A stretch of 64,000 nucleotides of DNA from Rhizobium sp. Pop5 (GTDB taxonomy: Bacteria > Pseudomonadota > Alphaproteobacteria > Rhizobiales > Rhizobiaceae). Under the pieces are notes generated by a model. It saw only the letters and a program-made list of their open reading frames with translations, ran no database searches and had not been told where the DNA came from. The DNA is taken from NCBI RefSeq assembly GCF_024721175.1, contig NZ_CP099399.1, positions 1,054,001-1,118,000 of the forward strand, given 5' to 3'. Of this stretch, positions 9,201 to 18,084 are shown piece after piece; the stretch's first letter is position 1; every line of letters begins with the position of its first letter. Made by a program: the position numbers and the translations under genes.

Positions 9201-10378
9201 TGGGCGGCGCCCCCGTCGGTCCCGCTGGTGGCAGCAAGCAGTCTTTCCTGCGTCCGTCTCCAGAACGATGACATGCGATCCCTGAGGAACGAAGGCATGA
9301 CCAGTCGTTTGTGCATGCCGAGGAAGACGATCGAGACGATACTGCTGACGATCGGAATTGCGTAAAGGACGCCTATATATTCTGGATCGGTATCGATCTG
9401 GTTGGCCGCGTAGAAGGCCGCCCAGCGCAGAGTGAAAGCATAGGCGAGCGCGCTGACCATGGGGTGCAGCCGCGCCTCGCGATGCGAACGCGCGTCGCCG
9501 GCGATCGCCAGTGAAAACAGCGCGAAGACCACGGGCAGGATCCAGTCTGTCAGCCGCCGATGCAATTCGGCTCGGTAGGTCTGCGGTCGGATCGTATAGT
9601 CCTTGTCGTTCGGATCGGGATTGAACAGGAACCACAGGTCGCGGTCGCTGGCTTTCAGCGTCGCCTGACCGCGATTCTCCGTCATGTCCGAGAGATCGAA
9701 GGAATAGGAATCGAAATTGATGACCGAGACGTTGCCGTCGGGTGTTTTGCGATGCACCTCGCCGTCATGCATGATCAAGGTCGTGCCCGTGTCGTCGACG
9801 GCGCCTTCCTTCGCATAATAGATCAGCTCGTAGTTCGGATCGCGCTCGTCGGCGACGAACAGGCCCTTCAGCATACGCCCGGCCATCCGCTGCGAGATCT
9901 GCACATAGAGGCCTTCGTCAAGCTTGCGGAAGGTCTTCTCCTCGATCACCGACGATAAGAGGTCGGCATAGGTTTCGGCAATCATCTGGCGCACGACGGT
10001 CTTTGCGCGCGGCTCGACTACGTTGTCGACGAAAAAGGAAAAAACGCTGATGCCGGCGGCAAGCAGCAGGATCGGGCGGATCAGGATGCTGCGCCGTGCC
10101 CCGGCCGCGTCGATGACTGTGAGCTCGGAATCATTGTTCATCGTCGTCAGCGTCTGGGTGATCGCGATAACGAGGGCAAAGGGCAGAACGACGGGAATGA
10201 TCGACGGCAGAATCATCGTCGCCAGTTTGGCGAACGAACCGATCGACTGGCCGCTATCGGTGACGAGGTTGATGCGTTGCAGAACCTGAGTCGTCCATAT
10301 GATCGCCAGCACGGGCAGGAGCGCCACGAGAAACATCTGGCCGACGCGCCGCAATATGTATGTCTCGAGTAGTTTCAT
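9197..10378 (-). CDS. lptF: LPS export ABC transporter permease LptF
   Basis: LptF pairs with LptG in the inner-membrane LPS extraction complex. The 393-residue product begins MKLLETYILRRVGQMFL, typical of the family, and has six predicted membrane segments with a large periplasmic domain between helices 3 and 4. The ATG at 10378 was preferred over an upstream alternative because AAGGG precedes it and the homologous N-terminus starts here. It is the first gene of the lptF-lptG-lptD-surA-like-pdxA-rsmA series, so the promoter should lie in 10379-10477. Confidence 0.95.
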   Translation of the reverse strand: MKLLETYILRRVGQMFLVALLPVLAIIWTTQVLQRINLVTDSGQSIGSFAKLATMILPSIIPVVLPFALVIAITQTLTTMNNDSELTVIDAAGARRSILIRPILLLAAGISVFSFFVDNVVEPRAKTVVRQMIAETYADLLSSVIEEKTFRKLDEGLYVQISQRMAGRMLKGLFVADERDPNYELIYYAKEGAVDDTGTTLIMHDGEVHRKTPDGNVSVINFDSYSFDLSDMTENRGQATLKASDRDLWFLFNPDPNDKDYTIRPQTYRAELHRRLTDWILPVVFALFSLAIAGDARSHREARLHPMVSALAYAFTLRWAAFYAANQIDTDPEYIGVLYAIPIVSSIVSIVFLGMHKRLVMPSFLRDRMSSFWRRTQERLLAATSGTDGGAAQ

Positions 10379-10438
10379 GCCGGCCCTTGAAAGCACCTGC
10401 ACGCCCAAACGGCTTGCAGGAAAATCCCTCTACGCTCT

Positions 10439-10458
10439 TTGTCGCGCTTTTGCGACAA
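10439..10458. promoter_or_regulatory. Palindrome in the lptF leader
   Basis: A 7-base inverted repeat (TTGTCGC and GCGACAA, spaced by six bases) sits 60-80 bases upstream of lptF. On the minus strand a TTGACA is present at 10469-10464, immediately outside it, but no convincing -10 follows at 16-18 bases. It could be an operator over the lptF operon promoter or a small hairpin at the 3' end of the PAP2 transcript. The call rests on sequence only. Confidence 0.3.
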
Positions 10459-10477
10459 GCTGGTGTCAAAAATTCAT

Positions 10478-11251
10478 TCAAATTTCAGAATTTTTTTGGC
10501 TCTGTTGCGACTCAGTTAACGCCAGCAGCGCGGCGAAGACGACGAGCGAGGAGAGCCACCCGAGCACGACGTCGGAAAGATAATGTGCGCCGAAGGATAG
10601 GCGCATTGCCGGCGTCAGGATCGAGATCGCGACGAGGGGCGGGAACAGCGCATAGCGCAGGGATTTCGGAACGAAGAGCAGAAGGCAGAAGAGCCAGCCG
10701 GCACTCGCCGCCTCGCCGGAGACGAAAGAGCAGTTCGAAACGCACTTGCCGGCAAGCGAGCCCGCCTCGGCGAAGTGCAGCGCGCCGCCGAAAATGTCGG
10801 TCTGCACCGGCCGCGGCCGGCCCCAGTGTTCCTTGAGGATGACATTGACGAGCAAGACCGGCCCGATCAGCAGCGTGCCCAAGGCGACCTTGAGCTTGCG
10901 GGCGCGCTCGGCATTGAAGGTCGCGCCGTGCTGCTGGTAGCATTCGATGAGTTTCCACGCCATGACGATCGCCACAATGTAGGGAAGGCGAAAGAAGGCG
11001 GTACGCAACAGGTCGAAAGTTGCCGAGTCGCGATATGGAAATCCGCCGCAGATGCTGCCGGGGGCGGCAGCGGCGTCGCAATCTGCCGCCACGAAAAAAA
11101 GCCGGGAAAAAAAGATGTCTATTCCGGGAAAGGCGCGGAATGCGACAAGCAAGGCCCACCACGTCCAGAACAGCAGCATGAATGCGCCGAAAGTCGTTTT
11201 CGGCAGGCGGATTGCCAGGTGCCGCCATCGATTTTTCGAAAAAACTGTCAA
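10478..11251 (-). CDS. PAP2-family membrane phosphatase, candidate lipid A or lipid phosphatase
   Basis: The 257-residue product has about six membrane segments and PAP2 motif 1 (KEHWGRPRP, K140 to RP147-148) and motif 3 (R217, H223, D227). Motif 2 reads CSFVSGEA, with Glu180 where most PAP2 enzymes have the His of PSGH. Rhizobial lipid A is known to lose both phosphates through PAP2-type enzymes (LpxE, LpxF), and placement beside the LPS export operon suits such a role; this is inference. The likely start is TTG at 11251, since a stop lies four codons upstream in frame; no good ribosome-binding site is seen, and Met25 is an alternative. Confidence 0.75.
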   Translation of the reverse strand: MTVFSKNRWRHLAIRLPKTTFGAFMLLFWTWWALLVAFRAFPGIDIFFSRLFFVAADCDAAAAPGSICGGFPYRDSATFDLLRTAFFRLPYIVAIVMAWKLIECYQQHGATFNAERARKLKVALGTLLIGPVLLVNVILKEHWGRPRPVQTDIFGGALHFAEAGSLAGKCVSNCSFVSGEAASAGWLFCLLLFVPKSLRYALFPPLVAISILTPAMRLSFGAHYLSDVVLGWLSSLVVFAALLALTESQQSQKNSEI

Positions 11252-11328
11252 CGCGAATATCTACGAAACTGACGAAAACATGAGGGGTCCTGATGGACGC
11301 GGGCGACCATAACAATTGTCGCAAGCCA

Positions 11329-11357
11329 TTGACAGACCCGCCAAAGGCGAAATTATC
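11329..11357 (+). promoter_or_regulatory. Candidate sigma70-type promoter of pepA-holC
   Basis: TTGACA at 11329-11334 is followed after exactly 17 bases by ATTATC at 11352-11357, about 40 bases before the pepA start at 11397. The -35 is perfect and the -10 is weak. The region is the divergent gap with the PAP2 gene, where a promoter is expected. Not proven by sequence alone. Confidence 0.4.
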
Positions 11358-11396
11358 CGTTAGGGACGGATTTCAAAGAATCCCTGCGGAGAAGAT

Positions 11397-12887
11397 ATGT
11401 CAGCAAAGTTCGAAATTTCATTCTCAAAATCGGCTAAGCTCAATGGCGGCCTGGCGATCCTGTTGAAGACGACGGATGCCGAGAGCGCTGCGGGCGTCGA
11501 AGCGGTCGACCCGGCCGGCGTGGTCGCCAGAGCCGCGAAGATCGGCCGGTTCTCCGCGAAATCCATGAGCGCGCTCGATATCGTCGCCCCGGAAGGCTCA
11601 TCTGTCGAGCGCATCGTCGTCATCGGGCTTGGCAAGGCTGCCGAACTCACTGGGCACGACTGGCTGAAGGCCGGTGGTGCTGCCGCATCGAAAATCAAGA
11701 ATACCGACAAGGTCGCCGTCTTTATCGACGTCGCCGGACTTGAGACGGGTGCGCGAGTAGCCGCCGATTTCGCTCTCGGCATGCTGCTGCGCGCCTATAG
11801 CTTCGATACTTACAAGACGAAGAAGGGCGACGACGAGGAGAAGCCGGCGAAGTCGGTCAAGGTGACGATCGTCACCGCCGATCCAGGCAGCGCCAGGAAG
11901 GCGTTTTCCGAGTCCGAAGCGATCGCCGACGGCGTCAATCTTGCCCGTGATCTCGTCAATGAGCCGCCGAACGTGCTCGGTCCCGTCGAGTTCGCCTCAA
12001 AGGCGAATGATCTGGAAAAGCTCGGCGTCGAAGTGGAAATCCTGACGGAGCGGGAGATGCGCCGTCTCGGCATGGGCGCCCTTCTCGGCGTCGCCCAGGG
12101 TTCCGTGCGCCCGCCGCGGCTTGCGGTCATGCAGTGGAAGGGAGCCAAGGGCAAGGATCGCCCCATCGCCTTCATCGGCAAGGGCGTCGTCTTCGATACC
12201 GGCGGCATCTCGATCAAGCCGGCGGCCGGCATGGAAGATATGAAGGGCGACATGGGCGGTGCTGCAGCCGTTACCGGCCTCATGCATGTGCTCGCCTCGC
12301 GCAAGGCGGCCGTCAACGCCGTCGGCATCATTGGCCTGGTCGAAAACATGCCCGATGGCAACGCCCAGCGTCCTGGCGATATCGTCACCTCGATGTCCGG
12401 CCAGACGATCGAGGTGATCAATACCGATGCCGAAGGCCGCCTCGTGCTCTGCGATGCGCTGTGGTACTGCAACGACCGTTTCAAGCCGCAGTTCATGATC
12501 AATCTCGCCACGCTGACCGGCGCGATCGTCGTGGCCCTCGGAAACGTGCATGCCGGCCTGTTTTCCAACGATGACCAACTCTCCGCCCAACTGACGGCAG
12601 CCGGCCTTTCCACAAACGAGAAGCTCTGGCGCATGCCGCTCGGCAAGGACTACGACAAGCTGATCGACAGCAAGTTCGCCGACATGAAGAATACTGGCGG
12701 CCGGCAGGCCGGCTCGATCACGGCGGCGCATTTCCTCAAGCGCTTCGTGCAGGACACGCCCTGGGCGCATCTCGATATCGCCGGCACGGCGATGGGCTCG
12801 CCGCAGGACGAGATCAACCAGTCCTGGGGCTCCGGCTTCGGCGTACGCCTGCTCGACGAGCTCGTTCGCGCCCACTACGAATCCTGA
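11397..12887 (+). CDS. pepA: Leucyl aminopeptidase PepA
   Basis: PepA is a cytosolic hexameric dimetal M17 aminopeptidase that removes N-terminal residues from peptides; E. coli PepA also binds DNA in plasmid resolution and carAB control. The 496-residue product has an N-terminal M17 domain and a catalytic C-terminal domain with [24 protein letters not shown] and the signature [10 protein letters not shown], which carry the metal ligands. Length is normal. The stop overlaps the holC start (TGATG). The order lptG/lptF, then divergent pepA-holC, is also seen in E. coli; here a PAP2 gene intervenes. Confidence 0.97.
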   Translation: MSAKFEISFSKSAKLNGGLAILLKTTDAESAAGVEAVDPAGVVARAAKIGRFSAKSMSALDIVAPEGSSVERIVVIGLGKAAELTGHDWLKAGGAAASKIKNTDKVAVFIDVAGLETGARVAADFALGMLLRAYSFDTYKTKKGDDEEKPAKSVKVTIVTADPGSARKAFSESEAIADGVNLARDLVNEPPNVLGPVEFASKANDLEKLGVEVEILTEREMRRLGMGALLGVAQGSVRPPRLAVMQWKGAKGKDRPIAFIGKGVVFDTGGISIKPAAGMEDMKGDMGGAAAVTGLMHVLASRKAAVNAVGIIGLVENMPDGNAQRPGDIVTSMSGQTIEVINTDAEGRLVLCDALWYCNDRFKPQFMINLATLTGAIVVALGNVHAGLFSNDDQLSAQLTAAGLSTNEKLWRMPLGKDYDKLIDSKFADMKNTGGRQAGSITAAHFLKRFVQDTPWAHLDIAGTAMGSPQDEINQSWGSGFGVRLLDELVRAHYES

Positions 12888-13336
12888 TGACGGACGTTCT
12901 TTTCTATCATTTGACCGAAACGAAGCTGGAAGACGCGCTCCCGCCGCTCATCGACAAAAGCGTCGAGCGCGGCTGGCGCGTCGCCGTCCAGACGCGGGAG
13001 CCTGCGCGGCGCGATGCGCTCGATCAACATCTGTGGACCTTCCGCGAAGAGAGTTTCCTGCCGCACGGCACCGACGAAAGTGATTTTGCCGAGAGCCAAC
13101 CGGTGCTTTTGACGGTAACGCCTGATAATGCCAATGCGGCGACCGTGCGTTTCATTGTCGACGGCGCCGAGCCGCCGCCGGTTGCCGCCTATGAGCGCAT
13201 CGTCTTCATGTTCGACGGTCACGATCAGGAGCAATTGGAGGCCGCCCGTGCCCATTGGAAGAGGCTGAAAGGCGAGGGGCATAACCTCACCTACTGGCAG
13301 CAGACACCGGAAGGGCGATGGGAGAAGAAGGCCTGA
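12887..13336 (+). CDS. holC: DNA polymerase III chi subunit HolC
   Basis: HolC (chi) links the clamp loader to single-strand binding protein. The 149-residue product begins TDVLFYHLTETKLEDALPPL and carries the HLWTFREESFLPHG stretch seen in alphaproteobacterial chi subunits. It overlaps the pepA stop by one base, so translation is probably coupled, and pepA-holC is a widely conserved pair. The gene ends inside a hairpin shared with the convergent GrpB-like gene. Length and composition are normal for chi. Confidence 0.93.
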   Translation: MTDVLFYHLTETKLEDALPPLIDKSVERGWRVAVQTREPARRDALDQHLWTFREESFLPHGTDESDFAESQPVLLTVTPDNANAATVRFIVDGAEPPPVAAYERIVFMFDGHDQEQLEAARAHWKRLKGEGHNLTYWQQTPEGRWEKKA

Positions 13337-13352
13337 CGTCGATCGTCAGGCC
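13330..13352. terminator. Hairpin shared by convergent holC and GrpB-like genes
   Basis: A perfect 9-base stem (GGCCTGACG with CGTCAGGCC, 5-base loop) spans both stop codons: the holC TGA is in the left arm and the GrpB-like stop in the right arm. No T-tract follows on either strand, so if it terminates it does so weakly or with Rho. It may instead protect both 3' ends. Confidence 0.5.
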
Positions 13353-13897
13353 AAACCGGCCTCGGCCAGAACCTTGTCGATGAAATCCTTCTTTGCGCCG
13401 GTATAGGCCGCGCGGCTCTCGGCAAATTTCTGCGCAAGGTCGATTTTTAGTTCTTCGTAGGCGAAGGCCAGGGCCGGGTCGTTCTGCAGCCTGTCGCGGA
13501 AGAAAATGTTCCGCCTCCAGTTGAAGCCCTGAAATTCGACCACATGGGCAAGATGTGTTCGCGTCTCGCCCACGATGCCCCGGCCGAAGAGGTGGTCGTC
13601 TGGCACGATATCCGCACCGGCATAGTCATAGCCGATCGTTTCCATCGGCCCGATGCAGGCAAGCCCATCCTCGAACCGCCGAACGCCGACCAGGATGTCG
13701 ATGATCGGCTTTGCCTTGATGCCTGGAATGGCGGTGCTGCCGAAATGCTGGATATCGAGCGCCAGAGGGCCAAGCGCTTGGCGTATCCTGGTCTCCTCCA
13801 GCAGATAGGCCTCGCGCCATTTCCCGTTGGGGTCAGAAAGCCTGACCGTCAGATGCCGGACACCCAATCCAAACGATTCATCCTGCTCCTGCTGCAT
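13346..13897 (-). CDS. GrpB family protein (nucleotidyltransferase-fold, UPF0157)
   Basis: The protein contains the GrpB/UPF0157 core: LDIQHFGSTAIPGIKAKPIID, then DILVGVRRF and GFNWRRNIFFRDRL. The family has a nucleotidyltransferase-like fold of uncertain substrate and is sometimes fused to dephospho-CoA kinase. I chose ATG at 13897, giving 183 residues, close to the family's usual 170-180; the frame is open back to a TTG at 13975 that overlaps the upstream dehydrogenase, and an intermediate ATG also exists. The cellular role is unknown. Confidence 0.82.
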   Translation of the reverse strand: MQQEQDESFGLGVRHLTVRLSDPNGKWREAYLLEETRIRQALGPLALDIQHFGSTAIPGIKAKPIIDILVGVRRFEDGLACIGPMETIGYDYAGADIVPDDHLFGRGIVGETRTHLAHVVEFQGFNWRRNIFFRDRLQNDPALAFAYEELKIDLAQKFAESRAAYTGAKKDFIDKVLAEAGLA

Positions 13898-13971
13898 GGA
13901 GGCGGCCTTCAAGTGTTGGACCACGACTTTAGCATTTAGCTGGAGCGGAGGCATCTGCCGGCAAGGGCCGA

Positions 13972-14898
13972 TCAATCGTGAAATGCCTCGACGAATTTCC
14001 GCTTGCCGAGCATGAAGGCGTCGGCGACGTGGCGCAGCGGCGCGAGGTCGACATCCGATTTGCCGGCCTTGATGATCTCGGCGAAGCGGCGATAGAGCGA
14101 GGGATATTCCTGCTCCGGCTCGGCGAATGTCAGCGTGCCGTTGACGGAAAGCTTGGCGCCACCTTCGGCAAGGACCATCTGGCCGGCTGCCGTTTCCGCA
14201 ACGATATCCCAGCTCTGCTTGCCGGTCTGGCGCCAGTCGAATTCGGCATGAACCGGCAGTCCGCCGGCATCGCGGAAGTGAATGTCGGCAGCGATCGGCG
14301 CATCGCGATTCTCAGGAAATTCGAGCACGGCCTGCGTGATGAAGGCCGGCCGCGGCAGAATATGAGTGACGATCGACAGCGCGTTGATGCCGGGATCGAA
14401 AACGCCGAGGCCGCCGGCCTGCCAGATCCATTCTTGGTTCGGATGCCAGTGGCGGACATCTTCCTTCCAGATCACGTGCACGCTGTTGATCGTCGTCGAG
14501 GCCAGAAACGCCTTGGCCGCTTCGACAGCCGGCGCATAGCGCGAATGCCAGCTGGCAAAAAGCGATGCGCCCTGCTTTGCCGCAAGCGCCTCGAGATCGG
14601 CAACTTCGCTGAGCGTCGCGCCGGGCGGCTTTTCCAGGAAAACGTGCTTGCCGGCGACGAGCGCCTTATAGGCCGCCTCGTAGCGATATTGCGGCGGCAT
14701 GCAGAGCGAAACAGCATCGATCGAGGGTTCGGCATCCAGCATGGCGTCGATCGTCGTATAGCTCTTGATGCCTTCGACCGTGCCGTGGCGGCTTGCCGTT
14801 GCGACGAGCTCGAAATCCGCGTTCTTGGCGATGGAGGGAAGGTGCTGGTCGCGGACGATCTTGCCGACGCCGACGATGGCGAGGTTGATAGGGGACAT
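13972..14898 (-). CDS. Gfo/Idh/MocA oxidoreductase, probable D-galactose (or L-arabinose) 1-dehydrogenase
   Basis: The 308-residue product starts with a Rossmann segment (LAIVGVGKIVRDQHLPS) and has the catalytic EKPPG motif near residues 94-98, followed by WKEDVRHWHPNQEWIWQAGG and GVFDPGINALS. This combination matches the NAD(P)-dependent aldose 1-dehydrogenases of rhizobia, Pseudomonas and Azospirillum that oxidise D-galactose or L-arabinose at C1 to the lactone. Which sugar is preferred cannot be read from sequence. It stands alone, without other catabolic genes in the window. Two direct repeats lie just upstream. A single dehydrogenase acting outside a catabolic operon is plausible. Confidence 0.85.
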   Translation of the reverse strand: MSPINLAIVGVGKIVRDQHLPSIAKNADFELVATASRHGTVEGIKSYTTIDAMLDAEPSIDAVSLCMPPQYRYEAAYKALVAGKHVFLEKPPGATLSEVADLEALAAKQGASLFASWHSRYAPAVEAAKAFLASTTINSVHVIWKEDVRHWHPNQEWIWQAGGLGVFDPGINALSIVTHILPRPAFITQAVLEFPENRDAPIAADIHFRDAGGLPVHAEFDWRQTGKQSWDIVAETAAGQMVLAEGGAKLSVNGTLTFAEPEQEYPSLYRRFAEIIKAGKSDVDLAPLRHVADAFMLGKRKFVEAFHD

Positions 14899-14910
14899 GG
14901 TGTTTCGCTC

Positions 14911-14948
14911 GAGCCTGTTTGAAAAGTATGATTTATTGAGCCTGTTTG
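14911..14948. promoter_or_regulatory. Two 11-base direct repeats upstream of the sugar dehydrogenase
   Basis: GAGCCTGTTTG occurs at 14911-14921 and again at 14938-14948, 27 bases apart start to start. They lie 13-50 bases before the dehydrogenase ATG at 14898 and bracket an AT-rich stretch with CATACT on the minus strand, which could be a -10. The arrangement fits an operator for a repressor or activator of the gene. Function is inferred from position only. Confidence 0.4.
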
Positions 14949-14999
14949 TAGCAGAAAGAGGCGCGCCGACAAGCTCTCCTCCTCCAATTCTATTTCATT

Positions 15000-17042
15000 C
15001 TACCGCATGATGGTCTGGCGAAGGAAGCTGTAACCCATCGCCGCGCGGGCGGCGCGCTCTTCGGAATTTCCGTCGCCGCCGTGTCCGCCCGAGCCGAATT
15101 CATGGAAGAGCGGCCGGTGTCCCGCCTCTTCCAGCCGCGCGGCAAAGCGGCGCGCATGCGAGGGATGCACGCGGTCGTCATTTGCGGAGCTTTCGATATA
15201 GACCGGCGGGTAGGTAACGTCGGTCGCAGGCCTGACATTGTGAAGCGGCGAATAGCCGAGCATGAAGTCCCGGTCCTCCGGCATATCAGGGTCGCCATAT
15301 TCGTCCATCCAGGCTTGCCCGGCGCTGAACAGGTGGAAACGGATCATGTCGAGCACTGGGACCTGGCACCAGACGGCGCCGAAATCCTGCGGATAGCGCG
15401 TCAGCATCACGCCGGTCAGCAGGCCGCCATTGCTGCCGCCCTGGCAAGCGATCCGTGACGGTACGGTGTAGCCCCGGGCGACGAGATCGCGGGCGATGGC
15501 GACGAAATCGGCAAAGGCCTTGTCTCGTCCCTGCCGCTTGGCGCTGCGGTACCAGTCGGGGCCGAATTCGCCGCCGCCGCGAATATAGGCTTGCACATAG
15601 GCGCCGCCTTGTTCGAGCCAGCGTCCCGTCACGCCGGAATAGTTCGGCGACAGCGAGACATCGAAGCCGCCATAGCCGTAAAGCAGTACCGGCAGCGCGC
15701 CCTTGGTCCAGTCTTTCGGCAGGACCAGCCGGTAGGGGACCTTCGTCCCGTCCTCGGAAACAGCCTCCAGCAGTTCGGAAGACATGCCGGTCGCATCGAA
15801 ATAGCTCGGCGCTACCGTGACGAAAATCGGCCCGGCCTCTCTGCTGCGATCCGATAGCTCGAGACGGTAGCAGGCCGGAGGCTGCAGGAAGCCCTGACCA
15901 ATCACGTAGAGCGTATCGTCGCCAAGGTGCAGATCCGCATGGACCGTCCTGACATGAACCGTCTGCATGTCGGCGGGCAGGGCGATCTCGCGCTGTTCGG
16001 CATCGGGTATGGTCAGGTCTAAAACAAAGAGGCGCGGCCGCAGCCGATCGGAGATGATGAAGACGCACCACTCACGCATCAGCATCATCTGCGAGACGGA
16101 CTGGCCCTCGGCAGGCTGAAACAGGATCCGCTCCGGCTTGAGCAACGGCGTCTCGGAGGTGGGGTCGAAGCGTTGCAGCACGAGGCTGCCTGTGGGAACG
16201 CGCTCGTCGGTCTTTGCACGCCAAAGGCAATGGTTGTGATTGAACTGAAAATCGGCCTCTTCGGGAAGGTCGATGCGCCGCCGGGTTCCGTCATCTGCGA
16301 TGAGGAACGCGCTCGCAACGCCGATCTCATGGGCGGCGCCGAAAATGCTGATCAGACCGGCAGGCGACGAAGCCCCGAATAGGGCTGGATCGATGATCAG
16401 ATTGAAGCCGTAAACGTCCTCGTCCGCGGCTTCAAAAATGATGTCGGCATCTTCCGGCCGCTGGCCGCGCTTCAATCGACGCCCGACGCGCGGCCAGCCT
16501 GAACGGGTCGCCGAGAAACGATCGATTGAGCCGAAATAGCAGATCTCGTCGCGGCTCAGCCAATTGGCGTGCGATCGTACGGCGGGCAGGTCGAAGCCGC
16601 CCTCCACGATCTGCTTGCTCTCAGCGTCGAATTCGAGCAGGCGGACAAGGTCCGAGCCGCCATCCGAAAGGCTGAGCAGCACCCGCGTCGGTTCCCAGGC
16701 GCAAGTTACAACTCCACGCCAGCTCCAGCGCTTGCCTTCACTTGCGCAGAAGGCGTCGAGATCGAACACCGGCTCCCAATCCGCATCCGGCAAGGGGTTC
16801 TGCCCGGCCGGCAGACGGAACCAGACGCCGAGCGGGTTGTCCGCGGTCTGACGGAAATCGAACAGCCAACCGCCCCGGCGCGCCGGGACGATAAGTCTGT
16901 CCTGCCGCTCGATCAGCGCCTTAATCGCATCGCGATCCACGATGAACTCGGGAGTTCTGAGGGCCGTATCGGAGAGCGCGTTGCGTTCGTCGATGAACCG
17001 ACGGGTGCGAGGATCATCGTCCGTTTCGAGATGAAGATTCAT
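15000..17042 (-). CDS. Prolyl oligopeptidase family serine peptidase (S9A)
   Basis: This 680-residue protein has an N-terminal beta-propeller region (about residues 1-420) and a C-terminal alpha/beta hydrolase domain. The catalytic triad is visible as GGSNGG (Ser537), NDDRVHP (Asp622 or 623) and GGHGG (His654). Prolyl oligopeptidases cut short peptides after proline; some bacterial relatives have other specificities. No signal peptide is present, so it is probably cytoplasmic. ATG at 17042 has an AGGCAGG upstream and begins the homologous region. It lies 101 bases upstream of the sugar dehydrogenase on the same strand, with no obvious functional link. Confidence 0.92.
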   Translation of the reverse strand: MNLHLETDDDPRTRRFIDERNALSDTALRTPEFIVDRDAIKALIERQDRLIVPARRGGWLFDFRQTADNPLGVWFRLPAGQNPLPDADWEPVFDLDAFCASEGKRWSWRGVVTCAWEPTRVLLSLSDGGSDLVRLLEFDAESKQIVEGGFDLPAVRSHANWLSRDEICYFGSIDRFSATRSGWPRVGRRLKRGQRPEDADIIFEAADEDVYGFNLIIDPALFGASSPAGLISIFGAAHEIGVASAFLIADDGTRRRIDLPEEADFQFNHNHCLWRAKTDERVPTGSLVLQRFDPTSETPLLKPERILFQPAEGQSVSQMMLMREWCVFIISDRLRPRLFVLDLTIPDAEQREIALPADMQTVHVRTVHADLHLGDDTLYVIGQGFLQPPACYRLELSDRSREAGPIFVTVAPSYFDATGMSSELLEAVSEDGTKVPYRLVLPKDWTKGALPVLLYGYGGFDVSLSPNYSGVTGRWLEQGGAYVQAYIRGGGEFGPDWYRSAKRQGRDKAFADFVAIARDLVARGYTVPSRIACQGGSNGGLLTGVMLTRYPQDFGAVWCQVPVLDMIRFHLFSAGQAWMDEYGDPDMPEDRDFMLGYSPLHNVRPATDVTYPPVYIESSANDDRVHPSHARRFAARLEEAGHRPLFHEFGSGGHGGDGNSEERAARAAMGYSFLRQTIMR

Positions 17043-17109
17043 GTCCGACCTGCCTGGCTTCGTTGATGTGACACAGGTAGGCAGCCATCCCGGGCTTGGC
17101 AACCCGCCT

Positions 17110-17958
17110 TTAGCGGGTCGTCACGAAATCGGCCGAGGCGACGAGATTGCTCGGAGCCTGCGTCTTCCTGAATTTCAGCGTCACGACCTTGTAGCCTTCG
17201 CCTTCGAGTTTCGAAAGCAGCGTCGGCAGCATCGTTGCGGTGCGCTTGTGGATGTCGTGCATCAGGATGATGCCGCGGCCGCGCTTGTGCAGCAGGTTCA
17301 TGGTCCGCTGCGTCACGGAGGACGGCGTCGTGGTGAAATAGTCCTTGCTGTCGATGTCGACATCCATGACCACCATGTCGCGCATGGCGATTGCGGCGCG
17401 CAGTCTGTGGCTATCGGCAAGATAGGGGAAGCGGAAGAAGGCGACATCCGTTCCGGCCGCTCTGGTCACCGCCATTTCGCCCTTCGTCACCTCGGCCATC
17501 GCTGCGTCGAAGCTCAGCGCACTCAGGTTGGCGTGCCGGTACGTGTGGCTTCCGATAGCGTTGCCGTCCATCGCCACCTTGCGGGCGAGCGCCGGGTGCA
17601 ACTCGGCCATCTGGCCGACCATCATGAAGGCGCCCTTGACGCCGAACTGGTCGAGGATCGCCAGCACCTTGTCCGTCCGGCCGGGGATCGGGCCGTCGTC
17701 GAAGCTCAGAATCACTTCCTTGTCACTCAGTTTGATATCGGCGAGCGAGGAGACCTCCAGCGTCCGTCCGGCCAGGTGATGCGGTCCGGCAAGAAGCGGC
17801 GCTGCGGCATCGCCATCGCTCTTGTCGGCTGGCTTGCGTCCTTCAGGCGCAATCACCGAGGATGTCTTGATCGATGTGTCAGGAGCTTGTCTGGTCGTGC
17901 TGCAGGCGGTGAGGGCGGCCGTCAGGGCGATGCAGGACAGAACGAGGAAACGGTGCAT
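17110..17958 (-). CDS. Polysaccharide deacetylase lipoprotein (NodB homology domain)
   Basis: The 282-residue product starts with a lipoprotein signal (ALTAC, Cys19) and carries a NodB domain. The metal/catalytic motif is SFDDGP (residues 85-90, a variant of TFDDGP) and the second motif is SHTYRH with His138 and His142. The family removes N- or O-acetyl groups from peptidoglycan, chitooligosaccharides or exopolysaccharides. Peptidoglycan or a periplasmic glycan is the likely target because the protein should be membrane anchored. The lipobox favours ATG at 17958 over the TTG five codons earlier. It is not nodB itself, as no nod genes are nearby. Confidence 0.88.
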   Translation of the reverse strand: MHRFLVLSCIALTAALTACSTTRQAPDTSIKTSSVIAPEGRKPADKSDGDAAAPLLAGPHHLAGRTLEVSSLADIKLSDKEVILSFDDGPIPGRTDKVLAILDQFGVKGAFMMVGQMAELHPALARKVAMDGNAIGSHTYRHANLSALSFDAAMAEVTKGEMAVTRAAGTDVAFFRFPYLADSHRLRAAIAMRDMVVMDVDIDSKDYFTTTPSSVTQRTMNLLHKRGRGIILMHDIHKRTATMLPTLLSKLEGEGYKVVTLKFRKTQAPSNLVASADFVTTR

Positions 17959-18010
17959 GAAAGGGCTCAACAAATCAGTAATGAATGTTGAGGCAACCTT
18001 TCGAATTATG

Positions 18011-18026
18011 GTTAACGATCGGTTGA
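18011..18026 (-). promoter_or_regulatory. CtrA-like site upstream of the deacetylase
   Basis: On the minus strand the sequence reads TCAA, seven bases, TTAAC, one mismatch from the CtrA consensus TTAA-N7-TTAAC. It lies 53-68 bases upstream of the deacetylase start, a usual promoter position. CtrA controls cell-cycle and envelope genes in alphaproteobacteria. One near-match is weak evidence. Confidence 0.3.
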
Positions 18027-18084
18027 GATTGGCAGGAATTGCGCCGAAAAATGGCTGTTCGCCGCGTTTCCTCGATGTGTGTGG

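Noticed and set aside
11250..11345. PhoB box between the PAP2 gene and pepA
   Set aside because: Only one half-site (CTGTCAA on the minus strand near 11335) resembles the consensus; no second copy occurs 11 bases away.
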